A stretch of 64,000 nt of DNA from Streptomyces hoynatensis (GTDB lineage Bacteria; Actinomycetota; Actinomycetes; Streptomycetales; Streptomycetaceae): contig NZ_RBAL01000001.1 of the NCBI RefSeq assembly GCF_003626535.1, forward strand, positions 1 through 64,000. The letters run 5' to 3'. The position numbers and the translations under genes were made by a program. The stretch's first letter is position 1; each line of letters opens with the position of its first letter. Below the pieces are notes generated by a model. The model ran no database searches. It was not told the origin of the DNA and saw only the letters and a list, made by a program, of their open reading frames with translations. This document shows, piece by piece, positions 33,734-43,316 of the stretch.

Positions 33734-34759
33734 ATGATGCTGGTGAACAGCCAAGAGCCGGTGGTCGACGCCCACCTCGCGGTCGCCCTGGACGCCCTCC
33801 TCGCCGAGCAGAGCGTCACCCGCGCCGCCGCCCGCCTGCACACCTCCCCGGCCGCCATGAGCCGCACCCTCGCGCGCCTGCGCCGCATCCTCCAAGACCC
33901 CCTCCTCGTGCGGGCCGGGCAGGCCATGGTCCCCACCCCCCGCGCCGAGGCCCTGCGCGAGGAGGCCGCCGCGGTGGTGCGCCGCCTCGGGGCGCTGCTC
34001 AGCCCCGGCGCCGGGATCGACCCCGCCGAACTGCGCCGCACCTTCACCCTCCAGACCGCCGACCTGGTCGGCGCGGCCCTGGCCCCGGGGCTGCTGCGGC
34101 TGGCCCGGCAGGAGGCGCCGGGGGTCTCGTTCCGGCTGCGCGCCGAGGAACTGGAGGCGGCAGGCGCCCTCCGCGACGGCCGGATCGATGTGGAGGTCGG
34201 CTCCATCGACCACGTCGACCCGGAAACCCGGGTCGAGGACATCGTCACCCTGCGGATGATGGCGGCCGTGCGGCCCGGCCACCCCCTCGCCGAGGGCACC
34301 CTGACCCCCGCCCGGCTCGCCGCCGCGGAACACGTCGTGGTCAGCCGCCGCGGCCGGTTCACCGGCCCCCTCGACTCCGCCCTGGCCGAGCTGAACCTCC
34401 GGCGGCGGGTGGCCGTCGTGCTGTCCGGCCACCTGGCCGCGATGACCCTCGCCGCCCGCAGCGACCTCGTCTGCCTCGTCCCCGCCGCCCCCGCAGGCGC
34501 CGCCCCCTCGCCCCTCACCGACGACGCCACCGCCCTCGGCCTGCGCCTCCTCGACATCCCCCTGCCGCTGCCGCCGCTGACCATCGGCATGGCCTGGCAC
34601 CCCCGCCACGCCGCCGACGGAGCCCACCACTGGCTCCGCACCGCCGTCCGCCGCACCCTCCGCCCCCGGGAGCGCACGCCGGGCGGCACCCCCGAGGGCA
34701 CCCCGGGAAGCGGGAGAGAAGGCGGGACGCGAGGCGGGGTGGGGGACGGGGTGGGTTGA
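33734..34759 (+). CDS. LysR-family regulator
   Basis: A 341-residue LysR-type protein. The winged helix (about residues 15-75) shows VTRAAARLHTSPAAMSRTLARLRRIL, and the C-terminal periplasmic-binding-like domain follows. The last 30 residues are Gly/Arg-rich (GGTPEGTPGSGREGG) and outside the family core. The product probably controls the divergent NmrA-like gene. A GGAATCATT/GGAATGATG pair lies at the gene edge, but no certain LysR box was recognised. Confidence 0.88.
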   Translation: MMLVNSQEPVVDAHLAVALDALLAEQSVTRAAARLHTSPAAMSRTLARLRRILQDPLLVRAGQAMVPTPRAEALREEAAAVVRRLGALLSPGAGIDPAELRRTFTLQTADLVGAALAPGLLRLARQEAPGVSFRLRAEELEAAGALRDGRIDVEVGSIDHVDPETRVEDIVTLRMMAAVRPGHPLAEGTLTPARLAAAEHVVVSRRGRFTGPLDSALAELNLRRRVAVVLSGHLAAMTLAARSDLVCLVPAAPAGAAPSPLTDDATALGLRLLDIPLPLPPLTIGMAWHPRHAADGAHHWLRTAVRRTLRPRERTPGGTPEGTPGSGREGGTRGGVGDGVG

Positions 34760-34907
34760 GGCGGGGGCGCGCCGTTGTTCCTCGCCGCCGGCACCTCCGC
34801 CCTGTACGCCGCCTTCGACGCCGGCTCCGGCCGGCGGAGCCCTCAGCGGTGCAGCCGTGTCGGCGTGGTTGTCACATTCCCGTGGTGTCGCGCTGTGCCG
34901 ACGGATG

Positions 34908-35267
34908 TCAGCGGAAGGGGGCGTACCACTCGCGGGGGAGTCCCTGGATGGTGCGGATCGCGGCCACGGTCTCGTGGACGAGGCGGAACGACGTGAATGT
35001 TTCCGGGTAGTTGACCGCCGACATGGCCTCTTCCTCCGTGACCACCCGCAGTTGGCCTGCCGTGCGGTCTCCCTCGTCGGGAACCCTCAGGGTCGATCGG
35101 AAGCCGATGCGGTCGTTCCGGTGGACGGGCGTCTCGCCCGCCGGCGCCGGCGCCGTGAAGCTCAGGGCCCAGACGGTCTCCCAGCGGCCGTCGTCGAGCC
35201 GGGTGATCTCTCCCCACTTCGTGGGGCGCAGAAAGGCCGCGGAGTACTCGTTCGATTCCGGTTCCAT
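34908..35267 (-). CDS. Candidate immunity protein for the Rhs toxin
   Basis: A 119-residue soluble protein with no recognised family. It starts with ATG one base inside the Rhs stop (ATGA overlap), so it is translated with the toxin gene, the standard place for an immunity protein. It has an acidic-to-neutral composition and an aromatic C-terminus (REWYAPFR). The function is inferred from position only. GC content is visibly lower than in neighbouring genes, as often seen for toxin-tip and immunity modules. Confidence 0.65.
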   Translation of the reverse strand: MEPESNEYSAAFLRPTKWGEITRLDDGRWETVWALSFTAPAPAGETPVHRNDRIGFRSTLRVPDEGDRTAGQLRVVTEEEAMSAVNYPETFTSFRLVHETVAAIRTIQGLPREWYAPFR

Positions 35268-38200
35268 CAGGGCGTCACCTTCGCGATCCAGTTCATCTCG
35301 CGGTTCAGTGTCTCGAAGGAGTCCGGATGGAAGATCGTCTCGTCCGGCACGCCTTCACCCACCGTCCGGACCTCCACCAGTCCCTCGTCGAGCAACCTCT
35401 GGTAGGTGGACTCCGGGAGTCGGCCCACGATAACAGTCGAGGGCGATTCGCCGTCGACGCGCAGGCCCCACTCATAAGCGGACTGGAAGCCGGGAGAATC
35501 GCCGCCTGCGACCTCGTGCGTGAAGAACGATCCCGGGCGGCTCATGGCTCCGCCATTTGTGGCGGCCCGTCCGGCGTCCGCGCTCAGCCCGTTGGCCAGG
35601 ATGTCCTCCGCGAAGTTCAGCGAAGTGCCGTGCGCGAACTCCCGGTAAGGCCCCAGGCCCAGTGGGTCGGCCCACATGAGCGGGTTGCGGATGTACGCCA
35701 CCGGGTTGGGCGCTTGGGCGAGGCCGAGCGGGTCGGAGGTGAGGTAGCGGGCGGATTCCGGGTCGTAGTAGCGGTGGTGGTTGTAGTGGAGGCCGGTCTC
35801 TGCGTCGTGGTACTGGCCGGGGAAGCGCAGCGGCGTGTAGGCGTTGCTGCCGGAAGGCCAGGCGGTGGTGCCCCACAGGGTTGTTCGCGGCCGCCAGGCG
35901 ATCTTGCCCGTGTCGTCGACGAGTTCCGTCGGCGTGCCGACCAGGTCGGTGACGATGGCGAAGAAGCGTGCGTCGATCTCCTCCTGCGTGGCCGCGTCGC
36001 TCAGCCGCTCGGCCTGGCACAGAGGACGTACCCCGTCGTGGTCCCAGGTGAGGGTGATGCGGTGGGGCAGATCCGGACGGGATGTGGTCTGTTCGGCGAG
36101 GACCGAACCATCCCAGGCGAAGCGGACTTCCTCGGCGACCGTCGCACCATCGGCCGACATGCGCCGCTTCGAGACCCGGCGGCCGAAGGGGTCGTAGCGG
36201 TAGCGCCACACGATGCCATCCGGAGTGGTGACGGCGGTGAGCCGGTCCTCGGCGTCCCATTCGTACGACCAGACGGCGGGCTTGCGGGAAAGGCGGGTCC
36301 GGCGGCGCCGGATGACGCGCCCGGCCGGGTCATACTCGTACCTGACCGCGCCTGCGCTGATGATCCGGCTGCCCTGGTAGCTCCTGGCGCCCCGTGCCTC
36401 GTCGTGCGGATGGTCGTCGGGCCACGACGCGTGGGTCTGGTTGCCGGCGGCGTCATAGGCGTAGGACTCGGTCCACTCGTGGGCGCGTACGGCGCAGATG
36501 CGCCCGGCACGGTCCAGCTCGAACTCGGTGGGTCCGCCCCGGGAGTCCTCGCGCCTGATGAGGTTGCCATCCGTTCGGTAGGCGTACGTGCGCCGCCACG
36601 GAAGGCCGTCCACGCCGGTGAGTGCCTGTTCCGTGAGCCTGCCCAGCGCGTCCCAGCTTTGTGCCATGTGCAGGCCGCCGCCCACGCGGCGGGAAGTCTC
36701 CCGGCCGGCCGCGTCATAGTCGAAGTCAAGGCGCTGCCCGCAGGAGGTCAGGGCGACCCGTCGGCCTGTCGCGTTGTACGCGTACTCCGCTCGCGCGCCG
36801 CCCGGAGTGGTCCGCGAGAGGCGCCGGCCGGCCGCGTCGTAGCTGAAGGACATGATGCGTCCGTCGACCTCTTCGCTCAGCACGCGACCACCGGCGTCGC
36901 GTTCCCAGCGCACCTCACAGTCCTGGCCCCGGGCCCGGACCATGTTCCCCATGGCGTCGTACGCGTATTCGGTCACCACGCCGCCCGCGTCCTTGCGAAC
37001 AAGCCGCCCCATGGAGTCATAGGCGTACGTAACGGTCTGTCCCAGCGGATTGGTACGCGCCACGAGACGCCCGGCCGCGTCGTGCCGGTAGGTGATCCGG
37101 CGCCCGTCGAAGTCGGTCTCGGCCGACAACCGCCCCGCTTCGTCGTACTCGTAGCGCCAGGTGAGGCCATGCGGGCCCGTGACCTGGGTCAGGCGCAGTG
37201 AGGCGTCGTGCTCGAACTCGTAGCGTGTGCCGTCCGGATCGGTCCTCGCGGCCAGCACGTCGAAGTGGGTGTACTCGAACGCGGTAACGGCTCCGGCGGC
37301 GTTGGCGTGCCGAACGCAGTTTCCCTCGCCGTCGTATTCCCAGGTCTCTGTCGACCCGTCGGGGCCGACGAGGGCGGCGAGTCGCCCTTCCACCGTCCAG
37401 GACAGCCGGGTGACGGCGCCCAGCGGGTCGGTGATCTCGGTCAGGCGGCCGAAGGCGTCCCGGTGGGCGAGTTGGCGGTTGCCCAGCGGATCGGTGACCT
37501 CTACCGGGAGGCCGGCGGGGTTGCAGCGAATGCGGGTCGTGGCGCCCAGCGGGTCGGTAACGGCCGCCAGCCCGCCGGTGTCGTTGTAGTCGAACTCGGT
37601 GGTGGCGCCGGACGGGTCGGTGACGGCCGTCCGGTTGCCGCGTTCGTCGAAGGCATACTCCCAGGCGTTGCCGTCAGGGAGGACGACGCGGTCGCGTCGT
37701 TCCGCCTCTTCGTGGACGTAGCGCATCGTCGTTCCGTCCGGCCGGACGACGGCGCCGGACCGCGTCTCGGGGCTGTCCTCGATACGGGTGGTGTGCCCGG
37801 TGGCGTCCGTCGTGGCGACCACGCGGTGGTGGTCGCCGTAGGAGGTGCGGGTGACTCCGCCGTTGGCGTCGATCTCGGCGACCACCTGGCAGGTGTCATC
37901 CGTGACGAAGCGGCTGACCGCGCCCGCGGCAGTCGTCAGCGTGGTGACCCGCATCCCTGGCCAGTCGGGGAGCGCACCGTCGTAGTCCAGGGCCACGGCA
38001 ATGTGCCCCGCCTCGCCTGACTCCGCGACGCAGCGGTCCTTCTCGTCGTAGGTGTAGGAGTAACGGCGGTCGTTGCTGTCCGTCCATGACGTGACGCGCA
38101 GCCGGTCGTCGTAGGTGAAGCGCAGCGTGTGCCCCGAAGAGTTGACGACCGAGCACAGGTTGCCGTCCGCGTCGTACCGATAGCGTCGGATCAGGATGTC

Positions 38201-39823
38201 CTCGCCGTCGGCGCCCGCCAGGGACAGCGAGGTGATCCGGCCTTCTGCGGAGGTCAGCTTCAGGTGGTAGCCACCGGAGTGCCGGATCGCCGTGGGGACA
38301 CCGTCTGCCGTGTACGCGAAGTCGATGGTGTTGCCGTTCCTGTCCTGAATGCGCTCCAGCTGCGCCAGCCCGTAGGCGTCGGGCAGCGCGAAGTGCCGGG
38401 CTCGCCCCGTGGAGGGCTCGGTGACCGCGTACCGGCCATCCGCCAACCGGGACAGGGGCCAGCGCGGGCCCGATGCGGGGAGGACCGCGGTGCCCGTCCC
38501 GGGCGGCAGGTGGGGATAGGCGAGCACCATGCCGTCCTCTGCGACGAAGACCACGCCCTTCTCGTCGATTTCCAGGCGCTGGTCGCAGGTGGAGGACCAG
38601 GAGGGCCCGAACCAGAGGCCGGTGCGGTAGCCCGACTCGACGCGTCGGGTGAAGCTCAGCGGCAATGTGCCGGGGAGTAGGACGTCGGTCTGCGGCAGGT
38701 ACATCAGACCGGTCGCCATGTCGACCGGGTCACTGCCGGAGCTGCGGATCAGGTTGCGGAAGCGCGACCTGGCCGCTTCCATGCCGTCGGCCAGCATGGT
38801 GCGGCCTCGTCCGGCAAGACCCTTGACGCCTTGGGCGATGCCGCGCAGGCCGGTGCGGGCGGCGGACAGGCCGCCGCGTAGTCCGCGGGCGAGGCCGCCG
38901 AGGGTGGTGATGCCTTTCATGCCGGGGATGCAGTCCAGGGCCGCAAAGGCGACGTCCCACAGGGATGCGCGTCCGTTGGCGTATTTGATGAGGGTGTCGG
39001 CGAGGACGACGAGGGCGGCGGCGAGGACGACCCAGGCGAGGGGGCCGCCGATGATCATGACGACGATGCCGAGGACGGCGACGATGGTTTTGCAGACGGC
39101 GACGATGGTGTCCCAGTTTTCGGTGACCCAGTGGATGGCGTCTTCCCACCAGTGGCGGTTGTGGATGCCGGCGTCGGAGGCTTCGTCGATGCCCTGGGCG
39201 CAGGTGCGGGCGGCGTCCTCGCGCATGTCGCGGGCCTGGCGGGCGAGTTCACGGGCGGCGTCCAGGCGTTGCTGGGCGTCCTCCACGCGGGTTTGGGCTG
39301 CGGTGGCGGCGTCGTGTGCGGCCTGGGCGTTGCGGGTGGCGGCGCGGACCTGGGCCTCGTCGGGTGGCGGGGCGCTGCTGCCGTGGCCCTCCTGCTGGAG
39401 GCGGTCGGATTCCTGGCCGGCGCGGGTGACCCAGTCTTGTGCGTCGGCGAGTTGACCTTGGGCTGTGGTCAGGTCGGCTTGGGCTTCGAGGGCGCGTTGG
39501 AGGGCGCGGTCGGCCATGCCCTGGGCGGTGTCGAGTTGGGGGGCGTAGGCGGAAAGGGCCTGGGCGCACAGTTGGTAGCTGGTGTGGAGTTTGGTGAGGT
39601 TGCCGGGGACTTCGTCGAATTCGGAGCGGAAGGCTTCGGCGGATAATCCGGCCCAGTCCTGCATGGCGCGATCGGAGGCCATGGCGCGGATCTTTCCCAA
39701 TGCCTCGCCGACGTCGTCGGCGAAGTCCTGGAGGGAATCGGCCAGCGTCCGGATCTCCTCGGGGTCACCGGGCGTGGGGTCGGAGTCCATGTCCACCGGA
39801 CTCCAATCGGACGGACGTGCCAT
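35267..39823 (-). CDS. Rhs/YD-repeat polymorphic toxin
   Basis: A 1,518-residue contact-toxin-type protein. Residues 1 to about 230 are helical with WxG-like character (DWAGLSAEAFRSEF) and coiled coils. A hydrophobic region follows (IVAVCKTIVAVLGIVVMIIGG). About residue 370 begins a DUF6531-like start (SSGSDPVDMATGLMYLPQTD), then over 30 YD repeats (YDAAGRR, YDEAGRL). The core closes with ADPLGLG, the usual Rhs cleavage boundary. The variable tip of about 125 residues begins FAHGTSLNFAEDILANGLS; with GSFFTHEVAGG and ETIFHPDSFETLN it suggests an ADP-ribosyltransferase-like fold, but this is tentative. GGGGGAAG precedes ATG 39823. The export route is not evident. Confidence 0.9.
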   Translation of the reverse strand: MARPSDWSPVDMDSDPTPGDPEEIRTLADSLQDFADDVGEALGKIRAMASDRAMQDWAGLSAEAFRSEFDEVPGNLTKLHTSYQLCAQALSAYAPQLDTAQGMADRALQRALEAQADLTTAQGQLADAQDWVTRAGQESDRLQQEGHGSSAPPPDEAQVRAATRNAQAAHDAATAAQTRVEDAQQRLDAARELARQARDMREDAARTCAQGIDEASDAGIHNRHWWEDAIHWVTENWDTIVAVCKTIVAVLGIVVMIIGGPLAWVVLAAALVVLADTLIKYANGRASLWDVAFAALDCIPGMKGITTLGGLARGLRGGLSAARTGLRGIAQGVKGLAGRGRTMLADGMEAARSRFRNLIRSSGSDPVDMATGLMYLPQTDVLLPGTLPLSFTRRVESGYRTGLWFGPSWSSTCDQRLEIDEKGVVFVAEDGMVLAYPHLPPGTGTAVLPASGPRWPLSRLADGRYAVTEPSTGRARHFALPDAYGLAQLERIQDRNGNTIDFAYTADGVPTAIRHSGGYHLKLTSAEGRITSLSLAGADGEDILIRRYRYDADGNLCSVVNSSGHTLRFTYDDRLRVTSWTDSNDRRYSYTYDEKDRCVAESGEAGHIAVALDYDGALPDWPGMRVTTLTTAAGAVSRFVTDDTCQVVAEIDANGGVTRTSYGDHHRVVATTDATGHTTRIEDSPETRSGAVVRPDGTTMRYVHEEAERRDRVVLPDGNAWEYAFDERGNRTAVTDPSGATTEFDYNDTGGLAAVTDPLGATTRIRCNPAGLPVEVTDPLGNRQLAHRDAFGRLTEITDPLGAVTRLSWTVEGRLAALVGPDGSTETWEYDGEGNCVRHANAAGAVTAFEYTHFDVLAARTDPDGTRYEFEHDASLRLTQVTGPHGLTWRYEYDEAGRLSAETDFDGRRITYRHDAAGRLVARTNPLGQTVTYAYDSMGRLVRKDAGGVVTEYAYDAMGNMVRARGQDCEVRWERDAGGRVLSEEVDGRIMSFSYDAAGRRLSRTTPGGARAEYAYNATGRRVALTSCGQRLDFDYDAAGRETSRRVGGGLHMAQSWDALGRLTEQALTGVDGLPWRRTYAYRTDGNLIRREDSRGGPTEFELDRAGRICAVRAHEWTESYAYDAAGNQTHASWPDDHPHDEARGARSYQGSRIISAGAVRYEYDPAGRVIRRRRTRLSRKPAVWSYEWDAEDRLTAVTTPDGIVWRYRYDPFGRRVSKRRMSADGATVAEEVRFAWDGSVLAEQTTSRPDLPHRITLTWDHDGVRPLCQAERLSDAATQEEIDARFFAIVTDLVGTPTELVDDTGKIAWRPRTTLWGTTAWPSGSNAYTPLRFPGQYHDAETGLHYNHHRYYDPESARYLTSDPLGLAQAPNPVAYIRNPLMWADPLGLGPYREFAHGTSLNFAEDILANGLSADAGRAATNGGAMSRPGSFFTHEVAGGDSPGFQSAYEWGLRVDGESPSTVIVGRLPESTYQRLLDEGLVEVRTVGEGVPDETIFHPDSFETLNREMNWIAKVTP

Positions 39824-40193
39824 GATCTTCCCCCCAGAATGATCAATCGACGTGCGCAACTGCACAGTACGGTAAGCGTCGGCTCAGGCCGCGTTCAACG
39901 GTCGTGCATTCACCAGGGAGGACACGCCAGGGGCCGTCGGCAGTTCCCGGTGACATTCACCTCGCGGATTCTCCGATTGATCGTTCCGGTCGCGGATCAA
40001 TGGGCCGCGGGACGCGCGGCGCAAGCCTTCCGCCGAAGACCTGGACTCCCCCTGCCGCGGCAACCGCGGGGCCGGCTCTCGCGTCGGGAGCCGGCGGGCT
40101 TCACGGGCCGTGCGAAGGGGCCGAACGCCGGCGGCCGGCCCGGGGCGGCAGACAGGCGGGGGCGCCGGCCGGCCTGCCGCATACCATGCGAGG
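39824..40193. other. Gene-free divergent promoter region
   Basis: About 370 bases between the Rhs gene and the HAD gene. No gene, repeat or clear promoter hexamers were identified. It must hold the start signals of both divergent genes. Confidence 0.4.
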
Positions 40194-40967
40194 ATGAGCG
40201 AATCGCGGGTCCGGGCGGTGGTTTTCGATGTCGACGGCACGCTCTGTTTCGACGGGCGGGCCATCGACGGGCGGATACGGGCGGCGATCGGCGCGTGTGA
40301 ACGAACCGGTCACCAGGTGGTGTTCGCCTCCGCGCGGCCGGTGAGGGATCTGCTGCCCGTGCTCGGCGGGGAGTTTCCCACCGCCACGCTGATCGGCGGG
40401 AACGGCAGCCTGCTCTCGGTCGGCGGGCGGGTGCGGGCCAGGGCCGTGTTCGGGGCGGCGGAACTCGCCGCCCTGCTGGAGGTGGTGGAGCGGCACGAGG
40501 CGGCGTATCTCGCGGACGGCCCCTGGGACTACGCCTACACCGGGCCACCCGACCACCCCATCCGCACCCGCGTCGACCAGGGCAATCTCGCCCGCCGGGT
40601 GGACATCGCGGAACTCGGCGACGTGGTGAAGTTCCTGGTCGTCAGCGCCTCCCGGATGGCGGAGCTCGCCGAGGCCGGGCGCGGGCTCGGGCTGACCGTC
40701 AACCACCATCTCGACGAGGGGATCGTCGACTTCGCCCCGGGCACGACGAACAAATGGGAGGCCCTGACCTCGCTGGGGATCGGCGCGTACACGGCGTTCG
40801 GCAACGACATCAACGACCTCGACCTGCTGCGCAACGCGCGGCGGGCGGTGCGGGTCGGCGCCCACCCGAGCCTGGAGGACGTCGCCCACGTCACCGTGCC
40901 GCCCGAGCCGGAGGCGGTCGCCGCCGAGATCTTCCGGCTGGCCGGGGCCGCCCCGGTGACGGCGTAG
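40194..40967 (+). CDS. HAD-family (Cof-type) phosphatase
   Basis: A 257-residue HAD hydrolase of the Cof class. Motif I is FDVDGT with nucleophile Asp12 and Asp14, motif II is FASARP, and motif IV is GNDINDLDLL. The cap region lies between motif II and the C-terminal part of the core. It would dephosphorylate a small phosphorylated metabolite, such as a sugar phosphate or FMN. It is a single-gene unit followed by a strong terminator. Confidence 0.9.
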   Translation: MSESRVRAVVFDVDGTLCFDGRAIDGRIRAAIGACERTGHQVVFASARPVRDLLPVLGGEFPTATLIGGNGSLLSVGGRVRARAVFGAAELAALLEVVERHEAAYLADGPWDYAYTGPPDHPIRTRVDQGNLARRVDIAELGDVVKFLVVSASRMAELAEAGRGLGLTVNHHLDEGIVDFAPGTTNKWEALTSLGIGAYTAFGNDINDLDLLRNARRAVRVGAHPSLEDVAHVTVPPEPEAVAAEIFRLAGAAPVTA

Positions 40968-40968
40968 G

Positions 40969-40997
40969 CCCGGGCCCACGCACGGCGTGGGCCCGGG
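40969..40997 (+). terminator. Terminator hairpin after HAD gene
   Basis: A perfect 13-bp stem, CCCGGGCCCACGC with its complement, closes a three-base loop directly after the HAD stop codon. Confidence 0.85.
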
Positions 40998-41094
40998 TCA
41001 CGGCATCGGCTCGCGCCGCCGCAGGGGGCTCCTGCCACCCGCGAGACGCCTGCCGCCGGAAAGGCTCGGGGGGCCGGGGGCCGGGGGCCGGGGG

Positions 41095-41736
41095 TCAGGG
41101 GGAGGCGTCGCCGGGGCGGGGCTTGCGGCGGAGGCGTTGCCAGGGGGCGCGGCGCGGTGGCCTGGCCACGATGTCGCCGCCGGTCGACCTGCCGGTCAGC
41201 AGGATGCTCAGCCGCACCGGGGTCTCCGGGCCGGGGGCCGGGGGGAGCTTGATCTCGCCGCGGCTGTGGCTGATGCCGTCGGCGTTCACCACGATCCCGG
41301 GCGCGGTCACCAGGGTCAGGTGGCCGCCAAGCCGCAGGTTCACGTCGATGTCCAGGACCCGGTGCGTGAGCACGGCCTCGGTGAAGTCCAGCTTCAACTC
41401 GCTGAACATCAGGGCCACTTCCATCCGGCGCGGCACCAGCCAGCGGCCCGTGCGCTCGCTTTCGCCGAAGCGCTGGTCGATCCGGATCACCTCGCGCGCG
41501 CCCGGGGGCATCTCCTCCAGCGGCAGGTCGGCGGTCAGGGCCGCGAGGTCGGAGACGGTGCGGGCCGCCAGCGCCGCCCCGACGCGTTCGTCCAGCTCGG
41601 CCAGGGTCAGCCGGCCGTCCCCCGCCGCGACCTGGAGGAACTCCACGACCTGCTCGCGCTCCCGGTCGGACACCCGGAGCTGCGGGTTCCCGGGGCGGGG
41701 GGCGGGGAGGTTCGGTGGGGGTGCGTCGTCTGGCAT
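41095..41736 (-). CDS. DUF1707 domain protein
   Basis: A 213-residue protein. Residues about 18-75 (LRVSDREREQVVEFLQVAAG, then LTLAELDERVGAALAARTV, then DLAALTADLP) are a clear DUF1707 domain, a short SHOCT-like module common in actinobacteria. The C-terminal part is beta-rich and resembles a DUF2154-like cell-wall stress sensor domain (LDFTEAVLTHRVLDIDVNLRLGG). No membrane span is present. The tail is basic (RRAPWQRLRRKPR). ATG 41736 was preferred over one 12 codons upstream. Confidence 0.85.
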   Translation of the reverse strand: MPDDAPPPNLPAPRPGNPQLRVSDREREQVVEFLQVAAGDGRLTLAELDERVGAALAARTVSDLAALTADLPLEEMPPGAREVIRIDQRFGESERTGRWLVPRRMEVALMFSELKLDFTEAVLTHRVLDIDVNLRLGGHLTLVTAPGIVVNADGISHSRGEIKLPPAPGPETPVRLSILLTGRSTGGDIVARPPRRAPWQRLRRKPRPGDASP

Positions 41737-41769
41737 GGATGCAGTGTGCGGGCAGGCCCCGGCGCCCGG

Positions 41770-41884
41770 CAAGCTGCGGCGAGGGAGGCGGCACGCTGCG
41801 GCGAGGGAAGACGGCAGCCTGAGGGCGGGGGAACGGCAGCCTGCGGCGAGGCAGGCGGCAGCCTGCGGCGGGGGAGCGGCACGG
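41770..41884. repeat. Imperfect repeats of a CTGCGGCGAGG unit
   Basis: At least five degenerate copies of a 24-31 base unit built on GGCAGCCTGCGGCGAGG lie between the DUF1707 gene and the next gene. No coding frame crosses them convincingly. Confidence 0.65.
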
Positions 41885-41901
41885 CCGGGCGGGGGCGCCG
41901 T

Positions 41902-42447
41902 TCAGGGGGCGGCGGGGGAACCGGCGGGGGAGGCCGGGTCCAGGTCGAGGTCCAGGCGCATCTGCCGTCTGAGGCCGGCGAGTTCGACCTCCCACAGGGC
42001 GCTGATGCGGGCCTGGGCGGCGTCCAGGGAGTCCCCGGCGAGGCAGGTGCCGTTGGTGAGGCGCATCAGCAGGCCGAAGGTGTGGTTGAGGGAGCGGTTC
42101 GCGCGGCGGGCGGCGGCGAGGACGGCGGGCGGGGCGATCAGCTGGAGTTCGGCGTAGCAGTCGGCGTGGGCGGCGCGGGCGCGGTGCAGTTCCGCGGTCA
42201 CGGACTCGACGCCCTCGTTCGCGCGCAGGGCGTGGAACTGGTTGGTCAGGGCCACGAGGTAGCGGCGCGCCGCGGTGTTCAGCGCGGTGTAGCGCGCCCG
42301 CTTGGCCTCGATGCGGCGGCGCCGGTCGAGGCGGCTCAGCTCCTGGGCCCTCGAACGGCGCACTTGCCGCTGCGCCAGCAGCGTCGACACCAGGGTGCCC
42401 GCCACCGCCACCAACGTGATCAGCAGCGAGCTCACCGTCTCGTGCAC
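41902..42447 (-). CDS. Membrane-anchored helical protein of unknown function
   Basis: A 181-residue protein with an N-terminal membrane anchor (SSLLITLVAVAGTLVSTLLA, about residues 5-24). A strongly basic, helical region follows (RRSRAQELSRLDRRRRIEAKRAR, broken here as RRSRAQELSRLD then RRRRIEAKRAR) and then a long helical cytoplasmic part. AAGGAGG just before GTG 42447 fixes the start. No family is recognised. Similar anchored helical proteins are common in streptomycetes. Confidence 0.75.
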   Translation of the reverse strand: MHETVSSLLITLVAVAGTLVSTLLAQRQVRRSRAQELSRLDRRRRIEAKRARYTALNTAARRYLVALTNQFHALRANEGVESVTAELHRARAAHADCYAELQLIAPPAVLAAARRANRSLNHTFGLLMRLTNGTCLAGDSLDAAQARISALWEVELAGLRRQMRLDLDLDPASPAGSPAAP

Positions 42448-42647
42448 AGCGCCTCCTTCGCCGTTGTGCTCGTGCGCCCATTCAAGAGCCGGCGCCCGGT
42501 GACCTGCGGGTTCCCGCTGGGCGTCGTCCGGGCATTTTCCGTCCGGCCGGGCGGTAACCCCCTTGTCGCGTGGGACAGTTGCCGAAGACCCGCGGTGGCT
42601 GCCCGGCCGGGCAGGGCCGCCGCTCACTGGTGGCGGGAGGCGAAGCG

Positions 42648-43316
42648 GTGAACGCGGCGGAGATGCTGGAACTCGTCGGGGAGCGGCTGGCTGAGATCAG
42701 GGCCGGGCTGCCACCCGAGGAGTTCGAGAGGTTCCGGCTGGCGCTGGACGAGCTGGCCGCGGCCGGCGCCGACGCGGTCGCCGCGCGCCGCGCCGCGCTC
42801 GGCATCGGGCGGGCGCTGCTGTCGCTGCCGCTCGACAGCCCGCTGCGGGCGGCGGTGGCGGATCGGCCGCGCCTGGCCACCGGCGCAGGGGACGCGCCCA
42901 CGCTGGTGGCGGAACGGGCCCGCGAGGTGCTGCGGCGGCTGGCGGCCCAGGCGCCCTCGCCCGAGGAGATCGTGGCGCGGGCGCGGCGGCGGCTGCTGGC
43001 GGCGCCCGCGCGGTCCGAGGCGGAACTCGACCCGCGCACGGCGGCCGATCCGCTGGCCGCGGGCCTGATCCGGCTGACCGACGCCGAACGGGGCGCCCGC
43101 TACCCGGACTTCCAGTTCGATCCCGGCGGCGGCCCGCGCCCCGTGGTGCGGCGGGTCAACCGGATGCTGCTGGCCGAGCAGGACCCCTGGGGGGCGGCGG
43201 ACTGGTGGCTCGGCGCCAACCGCTGGCTGGGGGGCGTTCCCGCCGAGCTCATCGGGCGGGTCCCCGACGAGCTGCTGGCCGAGGCCGCGCAGGTGCTGGT
43301 GGAAGGGGAGTGCTGA
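42648..43316 (+). CDS. Candidate antitoxin partner of the RES protein
   Basis: A 222-residue soluble helical protein. The C-terminal part (EQDPWGAADWWLGANRWLGG, then VPDELLAEAAQVL) resembles the MbcA/ParS/Xre-type antitoxin C-terminal domain, in which an [N/W]xWL segment contacts the RES toxin. The N-terminal helix-turn-helix of classic Xre antitoxins is not obvious. GTG 42648 follows GGGAGG. The stop overlaps the RES gene start (TGATG), as expected of a toxin-antitoxin operon with the antitoxin first. Confidence 0.65.
   Translation: MNAAEMLELVGERLAEIRAGLPPEEFERFRLALDELAAAGADAVAARRAALGIGRALLSLPLDSPLRAAVADRPRLATGAGDAPTLVAERAREVLRRLAAQAPSPEEIVARARRRLLAAPARSEAELDPRTAADPLAAGLIRLTDAERGARYPDFQFDPGGGPRPVVRRVNRMLLAEQDPWGAADWWLGANRWLGGVPAELIGRVPDELLAEAAQVLVEGEC

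Noticed and set aside
35327..37201. Antisense frame of 624 codons within the Rhs gene
   Set aside because: It mirrors the YD-repeat codons and shows no independent protein features.
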